A DNA stretch of 64,000 bases from Falsiphaeobacter marinintestinus (GTDB lineage: Bacteria; Pseudomonadota; Alphaproteobacteria; Rhodobacterales; Rhodobacteraceae), in contig NZ_VOGO01000003.1 in the NCBI RefSeq assembly GCF_007923355.1, positions 486,753-550,752 on the forward strand, given 5' to 3'. A model generated the notes under the pieces. That model did not search any database and was not told where the DNA came from. It was given only the letters and a program-made list of their open reading frames with translations. Shown here piece after piece: positions 8,767 to 18,255 of this stretch. Made by a program: the position numbers and the translations under genes. Positions within the stretch are counted from its first letter, which is position 1. The number at the start of each line of letters is the position of its first letter.

Positions 8767-9540
8767 TCAGGCCTCGGCCGGGGTCTCTGCTGCAACGACT
8801 TCTTCGACCGGTGCTTCTTCCATTTCGCCCAGATCAACGCCAGCTTCGCCCAGTTGAGCGGTCATGCCGTCAAGAGCGGCACGGGCTGCCAGATCGCAGT
8901 ACAGCGAAATTGCGCGCGCGGCATCATCGTTGCCAGGAATGATGAAATCAACACCATCGGGCGAACAGTTAGTGTCGACGATCGCGACAACCGGGATGCC
9001 CAGTTTGTTGGCTTCGGCAATCGCCAGCGATTCTTTTTTGACGTCGATGACGAACAGCAGGTCAGGCGTGCCACCCATTTCGCGGATACCGCCCAGCGAA
9101 GCCTGCAGCTTGCCCTGGTCACGTTCCATGCCCAGACGCTCTTTCTTGGTCAGGCCGTCGGCGCCGTTTTCCATGGCTTCGTCGATTTGCTTCAGACGAT
9201 TGATCGACTGCGACACGGTTTTCCAGTTGGTCAGCGTGCCCCCCAGCCAGCGGTGGTTCATATAGTACTGAGCCGACTTTTCGGCTGCATCGGCGATCGG
9301 CTGAGCTGCCTGACGCTTGGTCCCGACAAACAGAACCCGGCCGCCCTTCGCGACGGTGTCGCGGACGATTTCCAAAGCCTGATCCAGCATTGGAACAGTT
9401 TGGGTCAGATCCATGATGTGGATGCCGTTACGCGCGCCATAGATATAAGGCGCCATGCGTGGGTTCCAGCGCTGTGTCTGGTGACCGAAGTGAACGCCAG
9501 CTTCCAAAAGCTGTCGCATTGTGAACTCGGGAAGAGCCAT
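8767..9540 (-). CDS. rpsB: 30S ribosomal protein S2
   Basis: Ribosomal protein S2, 257 aa. The N-terminal [22 protein letters not shown] signature, [12 protein letters not shown] and [11 protein letters not shown] are diagnostic. The C-terminus carries an acidic alanine/glutamate-rich extension common in alphaproteobacteria. It leads the rpsB-tsf operon; the 256-base upstream region contains a possible leader hairpin (AAACCCGC paired with GCGGGGTTT on the minus strand, about 9633-9651), which may be a regulatory leader, although no known leader class is claimed. Confidence 0.98.
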   Translation of the reverse strand: MALPEFTMRQLLEAGVHFGHQTQRWNPRMAPYIYGARNGIHIMDLTQTVPMLDQALEIVRDTVAKGGRVLFVGTKRQAAQPIADAAEKSAQYYMNHRWLGGTLTNWKTVSQSINRLKQIDEAMENGADGLTKKERLGMERDQGKLQASLGGIREMGGTPDLLFVIDVKKESLAIAEANKLGIPVVAIVDTNCSPDGVDFIIPGNDDAARAISLYCDLAARAALDGMTAQLGEAGVDLGEMEEAPVEEVVAAETPAEA

Positions 9541-9796
9541 GTCGTATTCCTTTCCGGTTTGCGCCTTGGCGGGGGTTCAGAGCGGATGCTCCAACCGGCG
9601 GTCTGATCGGGGATGTCTCCCCCGAAAAGGCCCAAACCCCGCCTGCGGGTTTGAATGAGCGGCCAACTATAGGAACACCACGAGATGCGCAAGAGCCAAC
9701 TTAAAAAGACCAAAGCCCAAGGCCCGTTTCTTTTGCTAGACAAGCGCTCAACGCGAGTGACACCTTGAACCCGAGACGGAGCAGGAAGGCAATCGC

Positions 9797-10903
9797 GTGC
9801 GACTTGGCATCATTTTAAGCGTCAGCGCAACTGTTTGGGCGCAGGGGGCAACGGCGGATCTGAAAGACGTGGCCATTGGCGACAACTATGTCTTTGCCCC
9901 GTATGGTCATCTGCACGGCGCCTATCAGTCCTTTGACGACGGGCGGCAACAAACCGACACTATCGTCGACCCCTCGCCCAGTATCAGCCGGTTTGGCTTT
10001 TTCATTCGACCATCAAAATCGGATCTCGGGTTTTCGTTCCAGTTTGAATCCAGCCTGGGCTTTCGTCCGTCAGACAAAGTCAGCCAGACCAATACTCCAC
10101 CGGCTTGGGACTGGACCAAGGGCAACCTTCGGCAGGTGCAGCTGATTCATGCGTCTCGCTTTGGCACGCTGCGCCTAGGTCAGGGCAGTATGCCGCTTGA
10201 TTCCGCCGCCGAAGTCGATCTGGGCGGCTACAATAATGTGGCCAAGTCCAACATCTCAGAAGGCTACGGCTCCTATATCCTGCGTGACACTACAGGTGCG
10301 CTCACCAGCCTGGACATTGGCGATACGTTCGACAGCTTTGACGGCGACCGGCGCCTGCGAGCCCGGTTTGATACGCAATCGGTTGCAGGGTTCTCATTGT
10401 CGTTGGCCTACGGCATCGAAGTTCTCAAATCGGGTGACGATAACACATATTATGATGCGGCCCTGCGATACAAAAACGACTTCGGGCGGCTCAAGGTTAC
10501 AGGCGCAATCGGCAGCGGATGGGCGAAATCATCCGCGTCAGTCGACCGTGTGACCGTTGGGTCAATTGGACTGCTGGACAAGGAAACTGGTCTGAACTTA
10601 ACGGTCGCTGCAGGGCAAGACGCCAAGGGGACGCAACCCAACTATGTTTATCTTCGCGCGGGCTGGAACCACGCCTTCTGGAGTGTCGGCGACACAAAGA
10701 TAGCCTTGGAATACTTCACTGGGTCAGATTATGGCTCGGCGGGGTCCGAATCTCAGATGTGGGGCGTGGCCCTGTTGCAGGACTTCGATGATCTCGGTCT
10801 GCAGGTTTATGCGGGGTTTCGGGAGTTTAGGTATTCTGATCTGACTCCTGTCACTTACCTCGACACCCAAGGCATTCAGATCGGCGCCCGCTGGAAGTTT
10901 TGA
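9797..10903 (+). CDS. Outer-membrane porin
   Basis: 368 aa predicted beta-barrel. It starts with GTG at 9797 after GGAGCAGGAAGG. An N-terminal signal peptide (hydrophobic segment to about residue 20, cleavage after ATA) is followed by alternating aromatic/polar strands and a terminal phenylalanine (GARWKF), the usual outer-membrane insertion signal. It resembles porins with a DcaP-like organisation (SRFGFFIRP, FGTLRLGQGSMP). It stands alone and ends at a strong terminator. The transported solute is unknown. Confidence 0.85.
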   Translation: MRLGIILSVSATVWAQGATADLKDVAIGDNYVFAPYGHLHGAYQSFDDGRQQTDTIVDPSPSISRFGFFIRPSKSDLGFSFQFESSLGFRPSDKVSQTNTPPAWDWTKGNLRQVQLIHASRFGTLRLGQGSMPLDSAAEVDLGGYNNVAKSNISEGYGSYILRDTTGALTSLDIGDTFDSFDGDRRLRARFDTQSVAGFSLSLAYGIEVLKSGDDNTYYDAALRYKNDFGRLKVTGAIGSGWAKSSASVDRVTVGSIGLLDKETGLNLTVAAGQDAKGTQPNYVYLRAGWNHAFWSVGDTKIALEYFTGSDYGSAGSESQMWGVALLQDFDDLGLQVYAGFREFRYSDLTPVTYLDTQGIQIGARWKF

Positions 10904-10934
10904 ACGGAGGTTGCTGCAAGCACGCCAATTGCCC

Positions 10935-10988
10935 AAAAGTGGCAGCCGCCCCGATTGGTTTCGGAGCGGCCGCTTTGTCTTTTTTTTG
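10935..10988 (+). terminator. Strong intrinsic terminator after porin
   Basis: AAAGTGGCAGCCGC pairs with GCGGCCGCTTT with small bulges, and a run of eight or more T follows at 10980-10988. It lies 31 bases after the porin stop and before the convergent uspA-like gene. Confidence 0.85.
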
Positions 10989-11027
10989 TGCCCACACTTG
11001 GTTTGGAAAACCAAGCCGGGGCCGCCA

Positions 11028-11468
11028 CTAGTTTTCGCCGCGAACGACGTAGACCGAGCATTCAGAGTGCCGAATGACCCGCGCGGCGTTGGGGCCAAGC
11101 AGATAATCCTTCAGGTCCGGCGTATGCGCACCGATCACGATCAGATCCGTGTCGGCGGCCTTCGCCGTTTTCAGGATTTCGCGATAGGCCGCACCGGTGG
11201 CGATCACATGCCGGATCGATGCATTGCGGTCTTCGCCCAGCGTTGCCACACACATCGCTTCCAACTGCTTGCGCGTCTCGGCTTCGGCCTTTTCGTGGTG
11301 GTGGGGTTCGAAAAAGGTCGACACCCAGGCATCGCCGAAATCGGGCAGTACGGTCACAACATCCAACTGCGCACCGTCAAGGTCCGCAAGTTTTGCGGCC
11401 TGACGCAGAACCCGGCTGTCGGCGTCTCCGTTGCTCAGGTCAATTGCACATAGAACAGAGCGGGTCAT
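11028..11468 (-). CDS. Universal stress protein UspA-like, TRAP-associated
   Basis: 146 aa single-domain Usp. The N-terminal SVLCAIDLSNGD and the ATP-site-like GAHTPDLKDYLLGPNAARVIRHSECSVYVVR (G-2X-G-9X-G-S/T-type) motif are visible. Its start overlaps the end of the TRAP permease gene by four bases (ATGA), showing translational coupling. Usp proteins adjacent to TRAP transporters, such as TeaD with the ectoine transporter, bind ATP and modulate uptake; the same role is inferred here. Confidence 0.9.
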   Translation of the reverse strand: MTRSVLCAIDLSNGDADSRVLRQAAKLADLDGAQLDVVTVLPDFGDAWVSTFFEPHHHEKAEAETRKQLEAMCVATLGEDRNASIRHVIATGAAYREILKTAKAADTDLIVIGAHTPDLKDYLLGPNAARVIRHSECSVYVVRGEN

Positions 11469-14074
11469 GCCATCTCCTCCTCTTTGCCAATCCGGGCCCG
11501 CTGCATCATGGCGATCAAGCCAAGAAGCAGAAGCGCGGGAATGAAGATCAGCTCTTTGGGCATTTGACTTGCCGGAGCCTTCACTTCGGTAATCTGCACC
11601 GGATCGTCAGCGTAGAAGTCAAACCCGTCCATATCATCTGCAACCGGGGTGCCAAACATCGGCTCGTCCAGCTTCATGATACCGTCCTCTTCTATCAGCA
11701 TCAGACCAAAGGCATCGGCGCGCTCTTGCCCTGTTGGTTCGGAACCGACCGACAACAGAAGCGTGGTTTCCACGGTTTCGCCGGTGTCGAAATCCGGGCC
11801 ACTCACAATGATCCGCAGTTCTTCGCCTTCAGGAGCCGTATCAAGGGCCTGCACCAGTTCGGTCGGCGCAATGTCCTCAAACGGAGGCTGCAGTTTGTTC
11901 ATGAAGTAATCCGGACGGAACAAGGCGAAGGCCACGAAGATCAGCAGGATGCTTTCGTAGAACCGTGACCGGGTCAGCCAGTATCCCATGGTTCCGGCAG
12001 TGAAGATCAGGATGGCAATTGTTGCTGATATTGCGACCAGTATCCCTTGCGTCCACGTCACATCGATCAAAAGCAGATCGGTGTTGAAGATAAACACGAA
12101 CGGCAGCGCCACGGTCCGCAGGCTGTAGAAGAACGCGATGAACCCGGTTCGGATCGCATCGCCCCCTGACACAGCCGCAGCCGCAAAGCTGGCAAGCCCC
12201 ACAGGTGGTGTAACATCGGCCATGATCCCGAAGTAGAACACGAACAGGTGCACGGCGATCAGCGGCACAATCAGACCCGATTGCGCGCCAAGTTCGACAA
12301 CCACGCCCGCCATCAGCGAACTGACAACGATGTAGTTCGCGGTAGTCGGCAGGCCCATGCCCAGCACAAGGCTGAGCAGACCCACCATCACCAGCATCAG
12401 GATCAGGTTGCCACCAGACAGGAATTCGACCAGATCGGCCATCACCTGCCCCACACCGGTCAACGTCACCGTGCCCACGATCACGCCCGCAGTGGCCGTG
12501 GCCAGTGCAATCCCGATCATGTTGCGCGCACCGTCGATCAGCCCCTGCCACAGGTCACGCACACCATCCATGCCCGTGTCGATCATGTTGGTCTGACCCC
12601 GGAACATCGCTTTGAGCGGTTTCTGGGTTAACAGGATCACGAACAGAAGCGAGGTTGCCCAGAAGGCGGAGAGACCCGGTGATTTCTGTTCGATCATCAG
12701 GAAATAGACCAGCACGATGATCGGCAGCAGGTAATAAAGACCCGCCTTATAGATCTCGCCCACAACCGGAAGTTCGACCTCCTTCGCGTTTGGATCATCC
12801 GGGACAAGGTCGTCGGTTTTCGACGCGACAAACAGCAGAACAACATAGGTCGCGACCACCAACAAGCTGAGGGCCAGTCCGGACGCTCCGGGCATCATCG
12901 CCACGATCGCTTTGACCGGGTATTGGACACCGTAACACAGCGCCGCGAAACCGACGAAGAAGGCCGCCATGCCGCCGATGGTCTTGCCCATCGACACGAC
13001 CCGGTTGCCCAATGTCGGCATGTTCCGTTTCACGGCTTCCAGATGCACGATATAAACCAGTGCGATGTAAGAAATCGCCGCCGGCAGGAAGGCATGGGTG
13101 ATGACCTCGACATAGGAAATGCCGACGTATTCCACCATCAGGAAGGCTGCTGCGCCCATCACGGGCGGCATAATCTGACCGTTCACCGAACTAGCAACCT
13201 CGACCGAGCCCGCCTGTTCGCTGGAAAAGCCCACGCGCTTCATCAAGGGAATTGTGAAAGTACCGGTTGTTACCACGTTGGCGATGGACGAACCCGAGAT
13301 CAGGCCGGTCGCAGCTGAACCAACAACGGCTGCCTTGGCCGGGCCACCGCGCAGGTGACCAAGCGCACCAAACGCCATCTTGATGAAATAATTCCCTGCA
13401 CCCGCTTTGTCTAAAAGCGCACCGAACAGAACGAACAGGAAGACGAACTTGGTCGACACGCCAAGCGCGATGCCAAAGACCCCTTCCGAGGTGATCCACA
13501 TATGGCTCATCGCCTTTTTCAGGCTGGCGCCTTTCCAACGGATGACTTCGGGCACCCATTCGGAAGATCCAAAGAACACATACATCAGGAAGATCGTGGC
13601 AATGATCGCCATCGCGGGCCCAAGGGCGCGACGTGCGGCTTCAAACAGCAGCAGCAGGCCGACCAGCGCGAACCACATGTCCGTCTCGTCAGCCAGACCG
13701 CCGGAATTCACCACCTTGTCATAGAAAAAATAGCCATACATCGCGATGGCAGCGGCCACGACAGCCATAATCCAGTCTTGTACCGGAATACGGTCGCGCG
13801 GGCTTGATTTCAGCGCCGGATACGCGGCGAAGGCCAGAAACAGGCCAAAGGCCAGATGAATCTGGCGCGAATTGTTAACGATACTGCCAGGCAGGATCAC
13901 ATTGGATATCGGCGACGCCAGAATGACTTGGAACACGGACCAGGTCACCGCGACGATGGCAAGGAATACCCCGACCGCACCGGCCGGATCACGCGCACCC
14001 GCATCGGACGATGCGACGAGGTCCTGTAGTTCCTGTTCAGATAAAGGGCGATTGCCCTCTGGATCAGAGGCCAT
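11465..14074 (-). CDS. TRAP transporter fused 4TM/12TM permease, TAXI type
   Basis: 869 aa inner-membrane permease in which the small (DctQ-like) and large (DctM-like) TRAP subunits are one polypeptide, as is typical of TAXI systems. Many hydrophobic helices run from residue 35 to about 700, with a conserved DctM segment around GLISGSSIANVVTTGTFTIPLMKR. The C-terminal soluble part with a last helix resembles DUF3394. The start at 14074 is preceded by AGGGAGAA; a longer reading lacks a site. The solute-binding protein gene is upstream and a Usp gene downstream. It imports an organic acid by a sodium or proton gradient; the substrate is not evident. Confidence 0.93.
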   Translation of the reverse strand: MASDPEGNRPLSEQELQDLVASSDAGARDPAGAVGVFLAIVAVTWSVFQVILASPISNVILPGSIVNNSRQIHLAFGLFLAFAAYPALKSSPRDRIPVQDWIMAVVAAAIAMYGYFFYDKVVNSGGLADETDMWFALVGLLLLFEAARRALGPAMAIIATIFLMYVFFGSSEWVPEVIRWKGASLKKAMSHMWITSEGVFGIALGVSTKFVFLFVLFGALLDKAGAGNYFIKMAFGALGHLRGGPAKAAVVGSAATGLISGSSIANVVTTGTFTIPLMKRVGFSSEQAGSVEVASSVNGQIMPPVMGAAAFLMVEYVGISYVEVITHAFLPAAISYIALVYIVHLEAVKRNMPTLGNRVVSMGKTIGGMAAFFVGFAALCYGVQYPVKAIVAMMPGASGLALSLLVVATYVVLLFVASKTDDLVPDDPNAKEVELPVVGEIYKAGLYYLLPIIVLVYFLMIEQKSPGLSAFWATSLLFVILLTQKPLKAMFRGQTNMIDTGMDGVRDLWQGLIDGARNMIGIALATATAGVIVGTVTLTGVGQVMADLVEFLSGGNLILMLVMVGLLSLVLGMGLPTTANYIVVSSLMAGVVVELGAQSGLIVPLIAVHLFVFYFGIMADVTPPVGLASFAAAAVSGGDAIRTGFIAFFYSLRTVALPFVFIFNTDLLLIDVTWTQGILVAISATIAILIFTAGTMGYWLTRSRFYESILLIFVAFALFRPDYFMNKLQPPFEDIAPTELVQALDTAPEGEELRIIVSGPDFDTGETVETTLLLSVGSEPTGQERADAFGLMLIEEDGIMKLDEPMFGTPVADDMDGFDFYADDPVQITEVKAPASQMPKELIFIPALLLLGLIAMMQRARIGKEEEMA

Positions 14075-14146
14075 GTTGAAATTCTCCCTGTTGGCTACGG
14101 ATTTTATTTTGGGGATGCAGCCTGATTGATGCCTGTCCGGCACAGT

Positions 14147-14174
14147 CTCCGGGGCAAGCCGCCCTGCCCCGGAG
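14147..14174. promoter_or_regulatory. Perfect hairpin between TAXI binding protein and permease genes
   Basis: CTCCGGGGCA and TGCCCCGGAG form a ten-base perfect stem with an eight-base loop. It has no U-run, so it may act as a partial terminator or as a 3' stabiliser that keeps binding-protein mRNA in excess over permease mRNA, as seen in many transport operons. Confidence 0.6.
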
Positions 14175-14195
14175 TTTCGTTAAACGGTCAGAGGA

Positions 14196-15164
14196 TTACT
14201 CGATCCAACCCTTTTCTTTGTAATACTTGGCCGCGCCGGGATGCAGAGGCGCGGACAGACCGTCCTTGACCATTTCTTCTGGCGTCAGGTTGGCAAACGC
14301 AGGGTGCAGTTTCTTGAACGCATCGAAGTTTTCGAAGACCGACGAAACCAGCACGTATACCGCCTCATCCGACACGTCCGACGAGCTCACCAGCGTGGCA
14401 CCAACACCAAAGGTATGGGTGTCTTCCGGGTTTCCACGATATGTACCGCCAACAATTCTTGCCTTGCGGTAGAACGAGTTGTCGTTGACCAGACGATCAA
14501 TGCCCGGACCTTCGACATTTACCAGAACGCTGTCACAGGCTGTGGTGGCTTCCTGAATCGAACCCGACGGGTGACCAACGGTATAGACCATCGCATCGAT
14601 CTGGTTGTCGCAGAGGGCTGCCGACTGTTCAGCCGCCTTCAACTCGGTCGCCAGTTCGAAATCCTTCAACGACATTTCCTTGGCCGCCAGGACGATGTCC
14701 ATGGTACCGCGCTGACCGGACCCGGGGTTACCGATGTTCACACGCTTGCCCTTGAGGTCGTCAAACGTTGTAACGCCAGCGTCAGCACGTGCCACAACGG
14801 TGAACGGTTCGGGGTGGATCGAGAAAACGGCGCGCAGCTTGTCGAACTTGCCAGCGTCCTGAAACTTGGACGATCCGTTGTATGCGTGGAACTGCCAGTC
14901 CGACTGAGCGACGCCGAATTCCAGCTCACCTTCGCGAATTGTGTTGATGTTGTAGATCGATCCACCCGTGGATTCGACCGAACACCGCACGCCATGCTCT
15001 TTGCGGCCTTTGTTGACCAAACGGCAGATAGCGCCGCCTGTCGGGTAATACACACCGGTCACACCGCCAGTACCGATTGTGATGAACTCTTCGGCGATAG
15101 CCGCAGGTGCCATAAAGGCCGCAGTTGCCAGGGCGCTGAGGCCCAGCTTGATTTTATGTTTCAT
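14196..15164 (-). CDS. TAXI family TRAP transporter solute-binding protein
   Basis: 322 aa periplasmic binding protein. A signal peptide ([23 protein letters not shown], cleavage near residue 24) is followed by the family hallmark [26 protein letters not shown] and [29 protein letters not shown] near residue 165 is another TAXI segment. It delivers solute to the fused permease encoded downstream. First gene of the transport operon. Confidence 0.95.
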   Translation of the reverse strand: MKHKIKLGLSALATAAFMAPAAIAEEFITIGTGGVTGVYYPTGGAICRLVNKGRKEHGVRCSVESTGGSIYNINTIREGELEFGVAQSDWQFHAYNGSSKFQDAGKFDKLRAVFSIHPEPFTVVARADAGVTTFDDLKGKRVNIGNPGSGQRGTMDIVLAAKEMSLKDFELATELKAAEQSAALCDNQIDAMVYTVGHPSGSIQEATTACDSVLVNVEGPGIDRLVNDNSFYRKARIVGGTYRGNPEDTHTFGVGATLVSSSDVSDEAVYVLVSSVFENFDAFKKLHPAFANLTPEEMVKDGLSAPLHPGAAKYYKEKGWIE

Positions 15165-15638
15165 TCATATTCTCCCAATTGTCGGTTTTCTTCAGATCGG
15201 GGCAGACATGCGGTTCGGCGACAATGCGCCTCTCCCGACCGGAAAGTGTTTTCCGGTGACGCTGGAATTGCCCTGAGCTTGACGGTCCCGATATCGACGA
15301 AGGTTTCAATGGCCGTGAGTACTTGTCAAGCGTTGGCGGCTGGCCTTGAGGTGCAATCGAGCTGAATCTTTCATTTTTGACGTGCAGCCAAAAATATTCC
15401 CCGTAACTATGTGATTGACAGAGTTAACTTGTGAACGATGCACGCACGTCCTGCATCCCACCGCCCGGTTTCGTCAAAGTTGATATCCGTTTTCTGTACA
15501 ATCGTGTTCAATCCCAAGGCGAACCGACCTTGACGCCTTGGCTCTGGAATGCAGGGATAGCGCCGCTGGCTGGCGTGATACCGATGACTGCTCCTGCCTC
15601 AGTCGAGCACGTGATTTGTCCGTTAAGAAAGAACAATT
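15165..15638. other. Divergent intergenic region between TAXI operon and mmgE/prpD-like gene
   Basis: 474 bases. A short plus-strand reading frame from 15431 overlaps the next gene and lacks a ribosome site, so it is not called. The part near 15370-15430 is AT-rich (AAAAATATTCC, TGATTGACAG) and probably contains the divergent promoters. No RNA gene is seen. Confidence 0.4.
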
Positions 15639-17009
15639 ATGACACGATCACCGGACCCTACGGACGACTTATGCGTCTTTCTGACGGAATTGACGTTTGC
15701 GCAGATACCGACAGACGTTGTTGCTGGCATCAAGCTGTTGTTTATTGACTGGTTGGGGTCCGCTCTTGCTGGCGCGGGAACCGGGCCCGCCGATATGTTT
15801 CAAGGCTTTGCCGCCCGGATGGGCCCTGGCCAAGGATCTTGCACCGATTATTCCGGCGGGCCGGATACGTCGGGGTTTTTTGCGGCGATGATCAACGCGG
15901 CAACCAGCCATGTGGTTGAGCAGGATGACCTGCACAACTCATCTGTCTTGCATCCGGCAACGGTGGTGTTTCCGGCTGTTCTGGCAATCGCCCAGCAAGA
16001 AGGCGCAACCGGCGCCGAAATGCTGACTGCAGCCGTGGCCGGGTATGAGGCCGGGATCAGGGTTGGAGAATTTCTGGGACGTTCGCATTACGTGCATTTC
16101 CACACAACGGCGACAGCAGGAACGCTGGCCGCCGCCGCGGCATCCGCCAGATTGTTAAACTTGGACGCTGAACAAACCCGACATGCGTTGGGCACCGCAG
16201 GGACCAAAGCTGCAGGACTTTGGGAGTTTCTGGTTGACGGTGCGGATTCCAAACAAATCCACACAGCTTCCGCAGCATCGTCAGGGTTGCTGGCCGCCTA
16301 TGCGGCCCGCGATGGTATCACCGGTGCACGAAGGATTTTCGATGGGGCTCATGGGATGGGCGCTGCGATGTCAACCGACTCTGACCCGAGTTTTCTGAAC
16401 GACAGGCTGGGCGAGCGTTGGGCGACGCTTGAGACGTCTTACAAATGGCACGCCTCGTGTCGTCACACGCACCCCGCAGCCGACGCGCTGTTGAAGGCTA
16501 TTCACGACAACGGTCTTGACCCGAAACGGATCACGTCCGTCCAGACTCACGTGCATCAGGGTGCGATTGACGTGCTTGGGCCAGTTGTGGCCCCCACTAC
16601 GATCCACCAGTCAAAGTTTTCGATGGGCACCGTTCTTGGCCTGCTCGCGATGCATGGAAAAGCTGGCCTGACCGAGTTTGACAGTTTTGCCCTGACCGAC
16701 CCTGACGTTGCGCGATATCGCAAGATCGTCACAATGACGCTGGACCCCGAAATCGATGCGGCCTATCCGGCGCGTTGGATCGGGAAAGTAACGGTCACGA
16801 TGGACGACGGGACCTCTTTCAATGCGCGTGTGGACACGCCCAAAGGCGATCCCGGCAACATGCTGTCACTACACGAGATCACCAATAAGGCGATGGCTTT
16901 GGCAGCATATGGCGGGAGGGAAGATCCGGTGACAGTCGAACGCTGGATTGGTGAAATCCAGAATCTGGATGCGATTGAAGACGGCGCAGGCGCGTTGCGC
17001 CGCGCCTAA
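15639..17009 (+). CDS. MmgE/PrpD family protein
   Basis: 456 aa, the usual family length. Family members include 2-methylcitrate dehydratase PrpD, cis-aconitate decarboxylase and iminodisuccinate epimerase. Signatures are LFIDWLGSALAGAG near residue 35, INAATSHVVEQDDLHNSSVLHPATVVFPAVLAIA near residue 95, and YKWHASCRHTHPAADALL near residue 270. No prpC or prpB neighbour is present, so PrpD itself is unlikely. It is divergent from the TAXI transporter operon, which could supply its substrate; this is inference. Confidence 0.9.
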   Translation: MTRSPDPTDDLCVFLTELTFAQIPTDVVAGIKLLFIDWLGSALAGAGTGPADMFQGFAARMGPGQGSCTDYSGGPDTSGFFAAMINAATSHVVEQDDLHNSSVLHPATVVFPAVLAIAQQEGATGAEMLTAAVAGYEAGIRVGEFLGRSHYVHFHTTATAGTLAAAAASARLLNLDAEQTRHALGTAGTKAAGLWEFLVDGADSKQIHTASAASSGLLAAYAARDGITGARRIFDGAHGMGAAMSTDSDPSFLNDRLGERWATLETSYKWHASCRHTHPAADALLKAIHDNGLDPKRITSVQTHVHQGAIDVLGPVVAPTTIHQSKFSMGTVLGLLAMHGKAGLTEFDSFALTDPDVARYRKIVTMTLDPEIDAAYPARWIGKVTVTMDDGTSFNARVDTPKGDPGNMLSLHEITNKAMALAAYGGREDPVTVERWIGEIQNLDAIEDGAGALRRA

Positions 17010-17032
17010 GGACCGCAAGTTCCGTTATCAGA

Positions 17033-17509
17033 TCAATCTGGCATGCCATCCAAGGCCAGAGCCTTGTTTTTAAAGCGCTTATCTTGCGTAACATCGGCCC
17101 CGAACCAATCCGGGGCTGTGAACGCCGTCGCGGTCGATTCAGATTCAAACTCGACCTCGACCAGCCGCAAACTGTCCAAAGCACCGCTGAACAAGTCCAA
17201 CTCAAACTTCAAATCGCCGGGCAACTCGCCGGTCCACCGCTCTTTTTCGACACGCCGGCCTTCGGTTTCCGGCCAAAGCGTGTCGAACTGCGCTTGGCTG
17301 ATCTCGGTCTCGCGTTCAACGCGCACTGTGCCGCCATCGGATTTCAGCGTCAGAAAACAGGCCTCGTCTTTCTGCCGCAACCGGATTTCAACCGAATCCG
17401 ACGGTTGGGTCAGGTACCCCTGGCGAATGACGGCCCGACGCGCATCACCCAAATCCGGAAGACACCGAACCAAAAACTTTCTTTCAATTTCAACACCGTC
17501 TGCTGGCAT
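17033..17509 (-). CDS. CYTH domain (triphosphate tunnel metalloenzyme) protein
   Basis: 158 aa stand-alone CYTH domain. The metal/triphosphate motif EIERKFLV is at residues 7-14, and charged strand residues alternate through RLRQKD, LTLKSDG, ERE and LVEVEFES, ending with RFKNKALA. Such enzymes bind or hydrolyse inorganic triphosphate or act on nucleoside triphosphates in a beta-barrel tunnel. It is last in an operon with a ParA-like ATPase (2-base gap) and a CHAD protein. CHAD and CYTH both bind polyphosphate-like ligands, so a shared polyphosphate role is likely. Confidence 0.92.
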   Translation of the reverse strand: MPADGVEIERKFLVRCLPDLGDARRAVIRQGYLTQPSDSVEIRLRQKDEACFLTLKSDGGTVRVERETEISQAQFDTLWPETEGRRVEKERWTGELPGDLKFELDLFSGALDSLRLVEVEFESESTATAFTAPDWFGADVTQDKRFKNKALALDGMPD

Positions 17510-17511
17510 GC

Positions 17512-18255
17512 TCAGGTCCGTTTCCGCAATTCATCAAAGAACTCGGCATAAGATTTCGTCGCTGAACGGGCGCGGGCAAATGTGCCGACTGGCGCGCGGT
17601 GCACACCCATCTTTTCGACATCGGTCGAAAATGGGATCGACGCTTTCAGGAACAGCTTACCGTACTCTTTGCGCATCCGCTCCATCGTGTCGTTGTGCAG
17701 CGATTTTTGCTTCTGAACCATGGAAAAGAATGGAACCAGCTTTTTCTTCGGGATCCTCTGCTCCTTGAAAAAACCCACCAACTGGTCGAACGTCCGCTCA
17801 GACAACGTCGTCGGAATGACCGGAACAACGATGTGATCAGCCGCCTTGAACACGTTCTCGGACAGGGTCGAGATATTGGGCGGGCAATCCAGCAAAACCA
17901 CGTCATAATCTCCGCCAACTGCCTTCAGTGCCTTCTTCAGACGCGAGCGACTGTTTTTCATCCGCGATAGAAACACATCGAAATCACGAAAGCTCATATT
18001 CGAAGGCAGGATATCGAGGTTCTCAAAATCGCTCTCGCGAATGGCCTTGGTGAATTTTTCAACATCGCCAAAGAACTTCTCTTCGGTCAGTTTCTTTGAT
18101 GGTTTGACGCGAAAATAGAAGCTCGACGCCCCCTGTGGGTCAAGGTCGCACAACAACGTCCGTTTCCCGGCCTGGGCAAACGAATAGGCCAGGTTCACCG
18201 ATGTCGCGGTTTTGCCGACCCCACCCTTGTTGCTGTAACACGCGATGATCTTCAT
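17512..18255 (-). CDS. ParA-like ATPase, polyphosphate-operon associated
   Basis: 247 aa deviant-Walker ATPase. The motif KGGVGKTATSVNLA is at residues 10-23 with the signature lysine; LLCDLDPQGASSFYF follows and DVVLLDCPPN is the Walker B. ParA proteins position DNA or large complexes on the nucleoid. There is no parB or partition site nearby. The gene overlaps the upstream CHAD gene by four bases (ATGA) and is followed two bases later by CYTH, so all three are co-translated. This suggests positioning of a polyphosphate body rather than DNA, which is inference. Confidence 0.93.
   Translation of the reverse strand: MKIIACYSNKGGVGKTATSVNLAYSFAQAGKRTLLCDLDPQGASSFYFRVKPSKKLTEEKFFGDVEKFTKAIRESDFENLDILPSNMSFRDFDVFLSRMKNSRSRLKKALKAVGGDYDVVLLDCPPNISTLSENVFKAADHIVVPVIPTTLSERTFDQLVGFFKEQRIPKKKLVPFFSMVQKQKSLHNDTMERMRKEYGKLFLKASIPFSTDVEKMGVHRAPVGTFARARSATKSYAEFFDELRKRT

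Noticed and set aside
15431..15748. 105-codon frame upstream of the mmgE/prpD-like gene
   Set aside because: No ribosome binding site, odd composition, and it overlaps the N-terminus of a well supported gene by more than 100 bases.
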